This document shows, piece after piece, positions 1-7,799 of a stretch of 58,389 nucleotides of DNA; the stretch's first letter is position 1, and every line of letters starts with the position of its first letter. Under the pieces are notes generated by a model. The model searched no databases. It saw nothing but the letters and a program-made list of their open reading frames with translations, and was not told where the DNA came from. The stretch comes from Candidatus Tidjanibacter gallistercoris (GTDB lineage: Bacteria > Bacteroidota > Bacteroidia > Bacteroidales > Rikenellaceae), in NCBI GenBank assembly GCA_019114205.1, contig DXFY01000006.1:1-58389 (forward strand). The letters are read 5' to 3'. The position numbers and the translations under genes were made by a program.

Positions 1-234
1 GGCGAAGCCATGCACCATTGCGTCTTTACCAACGAATATTACCGCCGGGACGATTCGCTGATCCTCTCGGCCTCGATAGACGGCCAACGGCTCGAAACGG
101 TCGAGGTTTCGCTATCCCGATTGGAGGTGGCGCAAAGCCGGGGCGTATGCAACAAGGACAGTCCGTACCACAAGCAGATTATAAAACTCGTTCAGCACAA
201 TATGCACCTTATAGAAAATCGACTGACAGCGTAA
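1..234 (+). CDS. PcfJ-like protein, C-terminal fragment (cut by window edge)
   Basis: The reading frame is open from base 1 and ends at 234, so only the last 77 residues are seen and the start lies outside the window. The fragment reads GEAMHHCVF, then a Tyr-rich stretch, an SLILSA strand and VAQSRGVCNK, which fits the C-terminus of the PcfJ family found on Bacteroidales and Gram-positive conjugative elements. PcfJ has no settled biochemical role. The family match is from recall of conserved motifs and was not searched. It opens a same-strand run of small ICE cargo genes. Confidence 0.7.
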   Translation, partial: GEAMHHCVFTNEYYRRDDSLILSASIDGQRLETVEVSLSRLEVAQSRGVCNKDSPYHKQIIKLVQHNMHLIENRLTA

Positions 235-261
235 TCCTAAATCTATCAAATAATTAGAATC

Positions 262-280
262 GGGGCGGCGAAAGCCGCCC
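262..280 (+). repeat. Intergenic GC stem-loop, copy 1
   Basis: GGGCGGC (263-269) pairs with GCCGCCC (274-280) around a GAAA loop. It lies between the PcfJ-like gene and the next small ORF and is followed by ataacaccga, which recurs after copy 3. The same element appears at 554-571 and 1224-1243. Confidence 0.7.
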
Positions 281-294
281 ATAACACCGAAACC

Positions 295-549
295 ATGAAA
301 ACAGACACGAATAAACTGAACCCGACCTACGAAATCCGGCAGAACGGAAAAACCGTACTCCGGTCGGATTGCGAGTTTTCGCTTCCGATGATTTTCAACA
401 ACCTCACGGGGCGAAATTTTGCAAAGAAATCGGAATATCACGATTATATCCGATTTATCGCTATCAAAGAAATGGGCTTTACCTACGGGGAAATAGAACT
501 GGTCAAAAACGGAGAGGTCGTAGCCAAAGGACATATCACGAAGAAATAA
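295..549 (+). CDS. Small conserved-looking protein of unknown function (84 aa)
   Basis: An 84-residue ORF starts 15 nt after the first intergenic hairpin and ends just before the second. It is soluble, with no signal peptide or membrane segment. It is mixed alpha/beta in character and has a C-terminal strand pattern (GEIELVKNGEVVAKGHI) typical of a small beta domain. I do not recognise a family. Its position between two copies of the same stem-loop, in line with other small same-strand genes, supports it being a real ICE cargo gene. Confidence 0.6.
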   Translation: MKTDTNKLNPTYEIRQNGKTVLRSDCEFSLPMIFNNLTGRNFAKKSEYHDYIRFIAIKEMGFTYGEIELVKNGEVVAKGHITKK

Positions 550-553
550 AATC

Positions 554-571
554 GGGGCGGCAACAGCCGCC
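554..571 (+). repeat. Intergenic GC stem-loop, copy 2
   Basis: GGCGGC (556-561) pairs with GCCGCC (566-571) around an AACA loop. It starts directly after the stop codon of the 84-aa gene and is preceded by the same atcgggg lead-in as copies 1 and 3. Confidence 0.65.
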
Positions 572-607
572 GTTCAAACCTTTTATCAACCAAAAACAGA
601 CAAAACT

Positions 608-994
608 ATGGGAACATGGGGAGCAGGAATCTACGAAAACGATTCTACGCGGGATTATATAGACGGGATCATCGACAACATATCGAACGCCGTCCGGGAC
701 ATTGTAAAGCGGGATTATACGCTGTTGCACGCAGGGATGCCCCAAAGCGACCTGTTCATGTGCTACATCGACCTGTTGAACGCCATTTGCAGCCGACACG
801 ACCTGCACACATCATTACCGGATGCAGAGGTGGTTCGGAAATGGAAAGCCAAATACATGGAGGTTTGGGAGTTTACCGTCGGCGAGTGCGATCCGGCAGA
901 GGATTACCGGAGAGAAAGGGCTGTCGTATTGAACGAGAGTTTCGATAACCTGATCGCCCTTGCAAGTAAGAAAAATAAATCGACAAAACTATGA
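608..994 (+). CDS. DUF4259 domain protein
   Basis: A 128-residue protein whose N-terminus (MGTWGAGIYENDSTRDYIDG) matches the diagnostic start of the DUF4259 family (MGxWGxGxFENDxAxD). The rest is predicted helical. DUF4259 proteins are cytoplasmic, of unknown function, and often found as accessory genes. The stop overlaps the next start by 4 nt (ATGA), suggesting translational coupling. The family call is confident; the role is not known. Confidence 0.8.
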   Translation: MGTWGAGIYENDSTRDYIDGIIDNISNAVRDIVKRDYTLLHAGMPQSDLFMCYIDLLNAICSRHDLHTSLPDAEVVRKWKAKYMEVWEFTVGECDPAEDYRRERAVVLNESFDNLIALASKKNKSTKL

Positions 995-1218
995 AAAATC
1001 AAAAACACGACGACAAAACGACAAGGGCGTATGCCGTCCTTGCCCAACTCGAAACCCGATACCGGGTAAGAATCTGCGAGCACGACCGCACGGCGATAGT
1101 CGTATCGGGCATTACCGAAAAACAACTCTCCGCCCTATGCCGGAGGTTGCATTGCTCCGGTATGTATAACGACACGGGACGGTTCGGGATCATCACCAAT
1201 TTCGGAGAATATAAGTAA
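991..1218 (+). CDS. Small protein of unknown function (75 aa)
   Basis: A 75-residue ORF whose ATG overlaps the stop of the DUF4259 gene. It is basic and soluble, with Cys at three positions and a pattern (KQLSALCRRLHCSGMYNDTGRFGI) like a helix followed by a beta-hairpin. No family recognised. Overlap with the upstream gene and the stem-loop immediately after its stop support it being translated. Confidence 0.55.
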   Translation: MKNQKHDDKTTRAYAVLAQLETRYRVRICEHDRTAIVVSGITEKQLSALCRRLHCSGMYNDTGRFGIITNFGEYK

Positions 1219-1223
1219 CAATC

Positions 1224-1243
1224 GGGGCGGCGGCTGCCGCCCC
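1224..1243 (+). repeat. Intergenic GC stem-loop, copy 3
   Basis: GGGGCGGC (1224-1231) pairs perfectly with GCCGCCCC (1236-1243) around GGCT. It is preceded by atc and followed by ataacaccga, as in copy 1, and sits 15 nt before the next ATG. Confidence 0.7.
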
Positions 1244-1258
1244 ATAACACCGACCGCT

Positions 1259-1567
1259 ATGAAAATCATCTACAAAGAGGGAACCCGCAAGACCCTCGCA
1301 GAATCGACCGGAGAAGTCCGTAGCGCAGTCGCCACAGCATTGGAACTCGTCGAGGGCAAGCACGGATTCAGAACGCCTTTCGAGATATGGCGCAACTGTG
1401 AATTAGTCATAACCATCGGATATAATATCTACACAACATCCGTCGAGATACGTCCCCCGGCTATGGCTTATATCAAACGCCGGAGTAATTGGCACAACCG
1501 ATACGCTTACTATGCGGCCGGAGCATTTCGGGGAAATAACGACAACGCGGAAGTAGAACTTATTTAA
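1259..1567 (+). CDS. Protein of unknown function (102 aa)
   Basis: A 102-residue soluble ORF starting just downstream of the third stem-loop. It contains a central EIWRNCELVITIG segment and a Tyr/Asn/Ala-rich C-terminal half (RNRYAYYAAGAF-like). No motif I can assign. It lies in line and on the same strand as the other cargo genes, with 12 nt to the next start, so co-transcription is likely. Confidence 0.5.
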   Translation: MKIIYKEGTRKTLAESTGEVRSAVATALELVEGKHGFRTPFEIWRNCELVITIGYNIYTTSVEIRPPAMAYIKRRSNWHNRYAYYAAGAFRGNNDNAEVELI

Positions 1568-1579
1568 TGGAGAACAACA

Positions 1580-2068
1580 ATGAAAACGACAGAGGTAAAC
1601 AAGGAATTGATAGGCAGAAGGTGCGAGTGCATCAGCTTCGGCACAATGGTTACGGGAGTAATCGAGGACATAACCGTTACGAAATATACGGCGGAGGTAA
1701 AAGTGCGTTACGACGAGCCCCAGCGCTGGGGTAACGAAATTTTGCACAGCGGTTGGGCGCATGGGGACAAGGACGACGAATCCGGCTCTTTGAAGTACCT
1801 GCGCCTGCTCCCCGAATCTGTCCGACCGGACTATGAAACACTTGTCGTAACTTTTGGCGAGCCTATCCGCACGCTGGAGCGCCGTATCTTCGACGATCCG
1901 CAGGCGTGGGGCGTATCGACCCTGAAGGAGTGGATCGACGGCTACGAAAGCACCCGCTTTACGCAAATCGGCGACCGCACGGCGGTCGTAACCTTCGAAT
2001 ACAACATGGCGAGCGTGCGTGAATGGCTCGCCCGGCATACCGAAATCGAAACCTGCAAAACGGCGTAA
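1580..2068 (+). CDS. Protein of unknown function (162 aa)
   Basis: A 162-residue soluble protein. The N-terminal 70 residues alternate in a way expected of a small beta-barrel (GRRCECISFGTMVTGVIED, then a second strand pair). The C-terminal half is more helical. It ends 2 nt before the most likely start of the next gene. I recognise no family. The context is a run of small ICE accessory genes. Confidence 0.55.
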   Translation: MKTTEVNKELIGRRCECISFGTMVTGVIEDITVTKYTAEVKVRYDEPQRWGNEILHSGWAHGDKDDESGSLKYLRLLPESVRPDYETLVVTFGEPIRTLERRIFDDPQAWGVSTLKEWIDGYESTRFTQIGDRTAVVTFEYNMASVREWLARHTEIETCKTA

Positions 2069-2070
2069 CG

Positions 2071-2751
2071 ATGGCACGGGAGAGAATCGACGACTGGATG
2101 CAGATGGCCAAAGACCTCGCCCGTGCCGAACGGGAACTGCAAATAGAACATTGGGTATATATCACGTTCGAGTACCGCGAGGACGACCGTTCGCGGGTCG
2201 TCCTGCATAAAATAGACATGCCCCGCAGGATGCTCGACCGCTGGCGGTGGCTCGTCGAGTGGCGTAGGGCCAAATACGTCTGCCAATACCCCCGTAAGGG
2301 CGTGCAGGTCTATCATTGTTACTACGACAAGCGGACGGGACTGCAAACCGGATTCGGCTCCCTGCTCTCGTGCGTGGCAGCGGCTAAAGCGCAGATTACG
2401 AAAGTCGAGCGTAAAATAGAGGAATACGTTAGTTACATGAGCGGTAACGATCTGTTTTTCGACCCGACGACAGACGAAAAATTGCGCTGCGCCAAAAAGA
2501 AATTGGCGCAGAAAAGGGCCAAGTTTGCCGAACTGTGCGCCCTGCTCCAAAGCGAGGTCGCCAAACACCGGGCCAATCCCGGTATCTACAAACTGTTCAT
2601 CGGTTTTCGCAAGCTGGGTGAATTTACGGACATCCCGCAAGCCCGTAAATTCGCCGAAGAAAGCGGCGAAACAGGGACTTTCAACCTTATCGGCGACCGT
2701 TTTCGGGATAGTTGGTACCAATCGAAACGTATCGGAGAAGCCGGAAATTAA
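2071..2751 (+). CDS. Helical protein of unknown function (226 aa)
   Basis: The start at 2071 is preferred because it follows the upstream stop by 2 nt. An in-frame ATG at 2023 would overlap that gene by 46 nt. The protein is strongly helical and basic, with a likely coiled coil in the middle (AAKAQITKVERKIEEYV and CAKKKLAQKRAKFAELC). It has no signal peptide or membrane segment and no family I recognise. A perfect bidirectional hairpin follows the stop. Confidence 0.55.
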   Translation: MARERIDDWMQMAKDLARAERELQIEHWVYITFEYREDDRSRVVLHKIDMPRRMLDRWRWLVEWRRAKYVCQYPRKGVQVYHCYYDKRTGLQTGFGSLLSCVAAAKAQITKVERKIEEYVSYMSGNDLFFDPTTDEKLRCAKKKLAQKRAKFAELCALLQSEVAKHRANPGIYKLFIGFRKLGEFTDIPQARKFAEESGETGTFNLIGDRFRDSWYQSKRIGEAGN

Positions 2752-2765
2752 ATCTTGAAATTCGG

Positions 2766-2812
2766 CGCAAACGAAAAATCGACGGTTTCAAACCGTCGAT
2801 TTTTCGTTTGCG
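2766..2812. terminator. Bidirectional terminator, perfect 23-bp inverted repeat
   Basis: Positions 2766-2788 and 2790-2812 are exact reverse complements. The inner stem carries A-runs on one side and T-runs on the other, so it can stop transcription in both directions. It lies between the convergent 226-aa gene and the AAA ATPase gene. Confidence 0.85.
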
Positions 2813-2846
2813 GAACGCCGCCCCGGAAGGAGTATCGGCATATCAG

Positions 2847-3977
2847 TCAGTAATTCTTATTGAGCCATATCCCGAAAAACTTGTCGTAAATGCGGTAAAC
2901 GCCCTGCTCGTGCGTAACGAAATCCTTTTCGAGCAATCCTTTGAGCGCCGCCTGCACCGAACTCGGAGAAGGCAGACTGTATTTCTGAACGAACTCCCCG
3001 GAGGTAACGGCACGGGCAGCGCCTTCCTTGCTTATGGCGATAAGCAGCTCTTTCTGTCTTTCGGGCAGGCGGAACAATATCTCCTGATAGGTGTATTTGT
3101 AAGAGTCGAGAATATTGCCCAACGCTTCGGGGATCATCTCTGCCCTACATTCTCCCCTTTCCGGAGTGATGCCGTACAGCATGTTGAGCATCTTCTGCAC
3201 ATACCATGTCACCCCGTCGAAACGGTCGTAAATGTCGGCGACGACACCTTGCTCGATTTTTCGGCCGCTATTTTCAAAATGCCTGCGGGCGAAGTTTTCG
3301 TATTCCGACAACCCGATACACTCCAGATACATCATCGACACGCTTTGATAAAAGGGGCGCGAGGCGTTGGCGAACATATTGCCCATGACGTGCCGCTGGC
3401 TGCCTGCGAAGATAAAACGGGCGTTGCGACAATGTTGTATGTGGGTGCGCAGCAACGCTTCCACATTCTTTTCCGTGTAATAGGCCACCTGCTGAAATTC
3501 GTCGATGGCGACGATTACCGGACGGGAGGCTTTCTCCAGATAGCGGAATATCTCGTCGAGCGTCGCTTCCGTCGAGCGGATGTCGCCCAGTTGCAGGTTG
3601 AAGCTGGGATTACCCGCCGGGTCGAACGTAATGCCGCCTTGCAGGGATTTGACGCTGTTCCAGAAACTTTCGATGGCTTTTTTGCCGAAAGGCTTCAGAC
3701 CATCGACAATGACCCGGCTCAAGGAAAATACAAGGTCGCGCAACGATTTGGTCGCATAAATATCGACGAAAAACGTATAATAGTTACCTTTGATCTCCGG
3801 ATTGTTGAAACAGTGCTGTATAAGTCCTGTCTTCCCCATACGGCGCGTGGAGATCAGCGCCAAATTATTGCCGTTGGTAACTTCCCGAATAAGATTCTCG
3901 CTCTCTTGTTCGCGGTCGCAGAAATACTCGGCGGATTCGTAGCCGCTGGTTATAAAGGGATTTCTCAGTGGTTTCAT
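2847..3977 (-). CDS. AAA family ATPase (ATPase_2-like), standalone
   Basis: A 376-residue P-loop ATPase. It shows an N-terminal NPF..GYESAEYFCDRE region, Walker A at about residue 45 (STRRMGKTGL), Walker B with VIVAIDEFQQ near residue 155, and a sensor-like IFAGSQRH. The C-terminal region resembles a winged helix (AISKEGAARAVTSGEF, then SPSSVQAALKGLLEKDFV). This matches the archaeal-type ATPase_2 proteins common in Bacteroidales accessory DNA, whose physiological role is generally unknown. It has its own consensus promoter and is terminated by the bidirectional hairpin. Confidence 0.8.
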   Translation of the reverse strand: MKPLRNPFITSGYESAEYFCDREQESENLIREVTNGNNLALISTRRMGKTGLIQHCFNNPEIKGNYYTFFVDIYATKSLRDLVFSLSRVIVDGLKPFGKKAIESFWNSVKSLQGGITFDPAGNPSFNLQLGDIRSTEATLDEIFRYLEKASRPVIVAIDEFQQVAYYTEKNVEALLRTHIQHCRNARFIFAGSQRHVMGNMFANASRPFYQSVSMMYLECIGLSEYENFARRHFENSGRKIEQGVVADIYDRFDGVTWYVQKMLNMLYGITPERGECRAEMIPEALGNILDSYKYTYQEILFRLPERQKELLIAISKEGAARAVTSGEFVQKYSLPSPSSVQAALKGLLEKDFVTHEQGVYRIYDKFFGIWLNKNY

Positions 3978-3996
3978 AGAGTTGCATATTATTACG

Positions 3997-4027
3997 CAAA
4001 GATAATTATTATTAAATAATAATCAAA
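3997..4027 (-). promoter_or_regulatory. Bacteroidales promoter for the AAA ATPase gene
   Basis: On the minus strand a TTTG box (4024-4027) is followed by exactly 19 nt and then TATCTTTG (3997-4004), an exact match to the TAnnTTTG -7 consensus. The ATPase start codon lies about 20 nt downstream. The spacer is AT-only and partly palindromic. Confidence 0.85.
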
Positions 4028-4076
4028 TCTAAATCTACCTTCACCATGTTGCATATCTGCCGAACCGCATGATAAT

Positions 4077-5291
4077 CTACGGTTTCAGCCCGGTTTTCTT
4101 TTTAGAATGTGCGGCCAGCTTTTTCGCCACGTCGGGCAGCTGCCTTGCCGGTTTTCCAACGGATGTTACGGCGGTTTCGGTCTGTTCTTTCGGGGCCGGA
4201 ACCGGCGGTCGGCGAAGGTTGGGATAGTCATGCCGCAGAATATGGTCGGCCCGTTGCCGGATCAGAGCCATAGCCTGTTGTTTTTCCGTCTCTGTCGTGG
4301 CTTTGGTAAAGCGTTCGGCCAAGTTGTCGAACCAGTCCCGATAGGAGAAGAAATTGGGGAACTTATCCCGTATCATAGGGTCTGTGCACTCTGGCGAAGC
4401 AAGGTGCAACAGGCAGGCAATGTTATAGGTATGTTCGGACAAAAAAATATCCGATCCTTTATCCATCCTGGCGAAGCGAACGAAATTTTCTCTTGTCGCC
4501 GACATATCGTAACGTTCGCGTTCGGTATGGATACCGATTTCCGTCATATCCGTATAACAGTCGGCCGAAAGCACTCCGAACGGCTCCGGCTCGCTGCTGT
4601 ATAGCCTGTCGAGATCAATAACGGGGTTGATCCTTGCCCGTTGCACTTCATCGGGTATTACGTCTATCGTTCTGAAAAACGTGATGTCAAGCCGGGGATC
4701 GAAAAATTTGTCTGCAAGGAAATCCTTATACCTCTTTTGCAATTTCCGTCCTTCCGGCGTATTATCGAACAGCAGTACGCCCCGGTCGGTCTCGATGCCC
4801 GTATAGGTATTGATTCCGAGAAGCTGCTCTCGATCGGAATACCGGGATACGGCCCGCCGATAGTTCGAATTTTTTTTCAATTCCTGCTCGGAATTTTCCG
4901 GCAACAACGGATCGAGGCCGTTCTGATAGCAGTATATGGCCGGATAGAGCCGGCAGGTGTCCAGCGGTTTCAAGCCCTGCTCCTTGATGGCATCCGACAG
5001 TTTGCGCGGAAACATCGGGATATTCTCGTAAGGTTTCCATACCCGGTCGGGGTCGGCAAAGCGGTAATGTACGAAAAAACTGTTCGGGTAAGGCGTCAGC
5101 CAATCTTTGAGTATTATTTCCGTGCAATGATTGATAAAATGACCGAAGTTTTTATAATATCTCCCGTTTGCCGATACAGCCTGTGTTTTTCCCTCCGGTG
5201 AAAGCATCATATAAACGTCTCCCGGCTCCCGACGGTCGCCGGAGTTCATCGTTCTGTTTTCTTCTGTCGTTTTCATCGCTATTGGTTTCAA
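4077..5291 (-). CDS. Protein of unknown function (404 aa)
   Basis: A 404-residue soluble protein starting 8 nt after the DUF4116-repeat gene. An alternative start at 5276 (MKTTEENR) is equally plausible. It has no recognisable catalytic motif, signal peptide or membrane span. The C-terminus is Pro/Lys-rich and basic (KKLAAHSKKKTGLKP), ending like the basic tail of the upstream gene product (RKSSMKPKF). I do not recognise it. The tight spacing suggests it works with, or is expressed with, the repeat protein. Confidence 0.6.
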   Translation of the reverse strand: MKPIAMKTTEENRTMNSGDRREPGDVYMMLSPEGKTQAVSANGRYYKNFGHFINHCTEIILKDWLTPYPNSFFVHYRFADPDRVWKPYENIPMFPRKLSDAIKEQGLKPLDTCRLYPAIYCYQNGLDPLLPENSEQELKKNSNYRRAVSRYSDREQLLGINTYTGIETDRGVLLFDNTPEGRKLQKRYKDFLADKFFDPRLDITFFRTIDVIPDEVQRARINPVIDLDRLYSSEPEPFGVLSADCYTDMTEIGIHTERERYDMSATRENFVRFARMDKGSDIFLSEHTYNIACLLHLASPECTDPMIRDKFPNFFSYRDWFDNLAERFTKATTETEKQQAMALIRQRADHILRHDYPNLRRPPVPAPKEQTETAVTSVGKPARQLPDVAKKLAAHSKKKTGLKP

Positions 5292-5299
5292 TCGTAGTT

Positions 5300-7306
5300 T
5301 TAGAATTTCGGTTTCATGGAGGATTTGCGCTGCGGTTTTATGGGCTGCACCCGCTCCTGTTGGGGCGTAACGTTCCGCAGGGTCAGCGATTCTTTCTTAC
5401 GGTCGTAGCGAACTTCGCAGTTCTCGAAGATTTTGGTATCCGTTTCCACGTTCCGCAAGCGGATCGTTTCGCCCCCGTAGAGCCGTTTGCTGTCGTCATA
5501 GGTGATCGGTTGGCGGAGTAGCTCGTCCATCTTTCGGGCGAATATATAAACATTGTCTTCGCACCTGATCCGCCCCGGAGTGTAAATATCCAGTTCGGAA
5601 TCGCTCTTAAAGGCATACAGGCACATATCCGCCGTGCGTATGTCGTGGGGAACCCATTGAATCGCCTGCGGATGATTTTTGACGGCGGCTTCGCCAACCT
5701 GCTGCGTGATGATCTCTTTCGGTACGAAGCGCAAGATATGCCCGTTTTTACGTGCGGCTTCCAACGCTACTTCTTCCGAAATGGCTTTGGGACGCATTAC
5801 GGTCATCAAAAAGTCGATTGTTTTAGGATTATCCTGCTCCCGAACCATTTGCAGAGCTATCGACGGTTCTGTCAACGCACCGGCGATGCTGTAATCGGTC
5901 TTATCCTTTCCGTAAGTATTGTCGAAAGCCTCTTTGCACATCTCATAAGTCCGGTCATCTTCGGGTATTCCCCGCAGGTTCAACGGATTCTTCCTGACCA
6001 AATCCGTATAGAACTCCGGGCTTTTCATCGTTTCCGGGATAAACTCTATGGCATACGGACTGCGACGTATGGCTTCCATGCACAACTCCGGTGTTTTAAG
6101 GGCTTCCGGAACCATTTTGAGATAGCTTCCGTCGTACCGTACCGCCGTTTCGCACAGCTCCTTATCCTTGAATTTTTCGGGAATATTGTAGAACAGTTCG
6201 GGTTCTTTGGTGAAAATCATCTCCGCCAGCTTCGGGGTCATATAGTCCGGATTCATACTGTCCAGAAAATATTTGGTTCGAGAGTATCCCTCGCAACGCT
6301 CCAACAACTGCTCGTGGATCTCTTTGTAGGGAATGTACCGAAGTACCCGCAGGTCATAGCTCGAATACAATGCCTCATGGCACATCTCCCGCGTCAGCAG
6401 TTCCGGCTTGAAATACTGAATGGCGGCAGGGTCGTTCACCATCGCTTTCCGGTACAGGTCGGGGGTATGCAATGCCTCCGGCACATAAGGAAGTGCATGG
6501 ATGCTGGACGATACGGCCGCCTCGCACATACGCTTCGTGCGCAAATGTTCCGGTACGTCGTGCAGCATGATCCCGTCGCTCTGTACCGCCGCCGTGCATA
6601 CCGTCCTTGTTTTCCACCTCCCCGGCAGGGCCGTCAGACACGACGGGTCGGTACGAACCCCGTACAGGGCAATGTGTTCATCCATCACCTCCGGTTCGAT
6701 GTCTGCCAGCAAACCTACCATATCGGCGCCTTCCTGCCGGTATTTTTTTATGCCTTCCAAACACACGTCGGCATAGGGAATGAATTGAAGGACGCTCCGG
6801 TTTTCGCGGAGTTTGGCCAGCGGGGCGTTAAGGGCCAGCCGGCACATCTGCGGGGTTTTTATCGCTTGGGGCACGAACTCCAACACCCAACCATCTTTCG
6901 CTACTGCATCCATGCACATCTTCCGGGTCTTGATCCGGTCGGGCACATAAGGCAGGGCCCATACATTGTTTTGCACCGCCGCTTCGCACAGGGCCTCTGT
7001 TCGGCGCTCCTGCGGCACGAACAGCAGCGCCGGCCCGTAACGTTCTACGGCGGCCTTGCACATCGAGGGCGTTTTCAGTTCCTCCGGCACATAGTCGAGC
7101 GCAAAATCCCAGCTTTGCACGGCCGTATAACACAGCTTTTCGGTGCGCATATCGCGGGGAACGTATCGGATATTTTCTCCGTCGATCTCGACGGCGCGGC
7201 GGCATACCGCCTCGGTACGCCGCTCCAAAGGAAGGGTCATCAACATATTATGCTTTCTGCCGCCCCGTTCGAGCAAGGCTATATCCCGTTTTTCCTGTTC
7301 TGTCAT
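5300..7306 (-). CDS. DUF4116-type repeat protein (668 aa)
   Basis: A large cytoplasmic repeat protein. About 16 units of roughly 22 residues follow the pattern (R/K)T..(M/L)C..AV...G..L..VP, for example RTEALCEAAVQNNVWALPYV. This matches the DUF4116 repeat family. The repeats probably form a helical solenoid for protein binding. The final 100 residues are non-repetitive, ending in a basic tail. It lies downstream of the traQ terminator and directly upstream of the 404-aa gene. The function is unknown. The large size and lack of an enzyme domain suggest a scaffold or effector-like role, which is inference. Confidence 0.75.
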   Translation of the reverse strand: MTEQEKRDIALLERGGRKHNMLMTLPLERRTEAVCRRAVEIDGENIRYVPRDMRTEKLCYTAVQSWDFALDYVPEELKTPSMCKAAVERYGPALLFVPQERRTEALCEAAVQNNVWALPYVPDRIKTRKMCMDAVAKDGWVLEFVPQAIKTPQMCRLALNAPLAKLRENRSVLQFIPYADVCLEGIKKYRQEGADMVGLLADIEPEVMDEHIALYGVRTDPSCLTALPGRWKTRTVCTAAVQSDGIMLHDVPEHLRTKRMCEAAVSSSIHALPYVPEALHTPDLYRKAMVNDPAAIQYFKPELLTREMCHEALYSSYDLRVLRYIPYKEIHEQLLERCEGYSRTKYFLDSMNPDYMTPKLAEMIFTKEPELFYNIPEKFKDKELCETAVRYDGSYLKMVPEALKTPELCMEAIRRSPYAIEFIPETMKSPEFYTDLVRKNPLNLRGIPEDDRTYEMCKEAFDNTYGKDKTDYSIAGALTEPSIALQMVREQDNPKTIDFLMTVMRPKAISEEVALEAARKNGHILRFVPKEIITQQVGEAAVKNHPQAIQWVPHDIRTADMCLYAFKSDSELDIYTPGRIRCEDNVYIFARKMDELLRQPITYDDSKRLYGGETIRLRNVETDTKIFENCEVRYDRKKESLTLRNVTPQQERVQPIKPQRKSSMKPKF

Positions 7307-7318
7307 AAGGTTTTCAAA

Positions 7319-7345
7319 TTAAAAATGCCCGACTTTGGCCGGGCA
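7319..7345 (-). terminator. Rho-independent terminator downstream of traQ
   Basis: On the minus strand a short GC stem (TGCCCG, 7340-7345, with CGGGCA, 7326-7331) is followed by a T-run. It separates traQ from the DUF4116-repeat gene, so those genes are probably a separate transcription unit. Confidence 0.65.
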
Positions 7346-7362
7346 ATGATGTTCGTTTGAGA

Positions 7363-7788
7363 CTATTGCTCTTCGCCGCCCGTATCGCTGTCGTTCTGGA
7401 ACGTGAAGCTCTTTTGCACCACCTGTCCCATATTGTCCTCGATATAGACGTCGATGGTCTGCTGGTCGTCGCTGCGGGAGGTGTAATAAAGGCGGAACGA
7501 GAAGCGTTCCAGCGGATAGCGGTCGTTGGGCAGGAACACCGTCCCGTCGTCCATCCGCAGTTCTCCCTTGCCGTCGGGTTGGAAATAGCGGATCGTGTAG
7601 CGGGCGTCGGCATACTCCCCCTCACGAACCAGCGTACAGCGTATCTCGGCGGTTTCGCCTACGCCGATACGCTTGGGTACGGGCATCGTTTCCAACGAGA
7701 AACTGTACGCCTGCTGAATGTCCAGATCTTTGTCGCAGGATGCGAGCAGTCCGAGTGCGGCCATCGCCGCAAAAAATAACTTTTTCAT
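7363..7788 (-). CDS. traQ: Conjugative transposon protein TraQ (DUF3872 lipoprotein)
   Basis: A 141-residue lipoprotein. The start at 7788 gives a clean signal peptide with lipobox LLASC (Cys18) followed by acidic residues. The open frame runs upstream to 8034 but that part is shadow of the radical SAM gene. The beta-rich body (two DVYIEDNMGQVV-like strands) and the length match TraQ, the last gene of CTnDOT-type transfer operons. Here it is the last gene before a terminator, but separated from traO by an eight-gene insertion. Confidence 0.85.
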   Translation of the reverse strand: MKKLFFAAMAALGLLASCDKDLDIQQAYSFSLETMPVPKRIGVGETAEIRCTLVREGEYADARYTIRYFQPDGKGELRMDDGTVFLPNDRYPLERFSFRLYYTSRSDDQQTIDVYIEDNMGQVVQKSFTFQNDSDTGGEEQ

Positions 7789-7799
7789 CACTTTTCGGT

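Noticed and set aside
2712-4019. 435-aa + strand open frame opposite the AAA ATPase gene
   Set aside because: The minus strand encodes a clear P-loop ATPase with promoter and terminator. The + frame has no motif and is its antisense shadow.
5645-7360. 571-aa + strand open frame opposite the DUF4116 gene
   Set aside because: The regular repeats are on the minus strand. The + translation is the complementary pattern of the same repeats.
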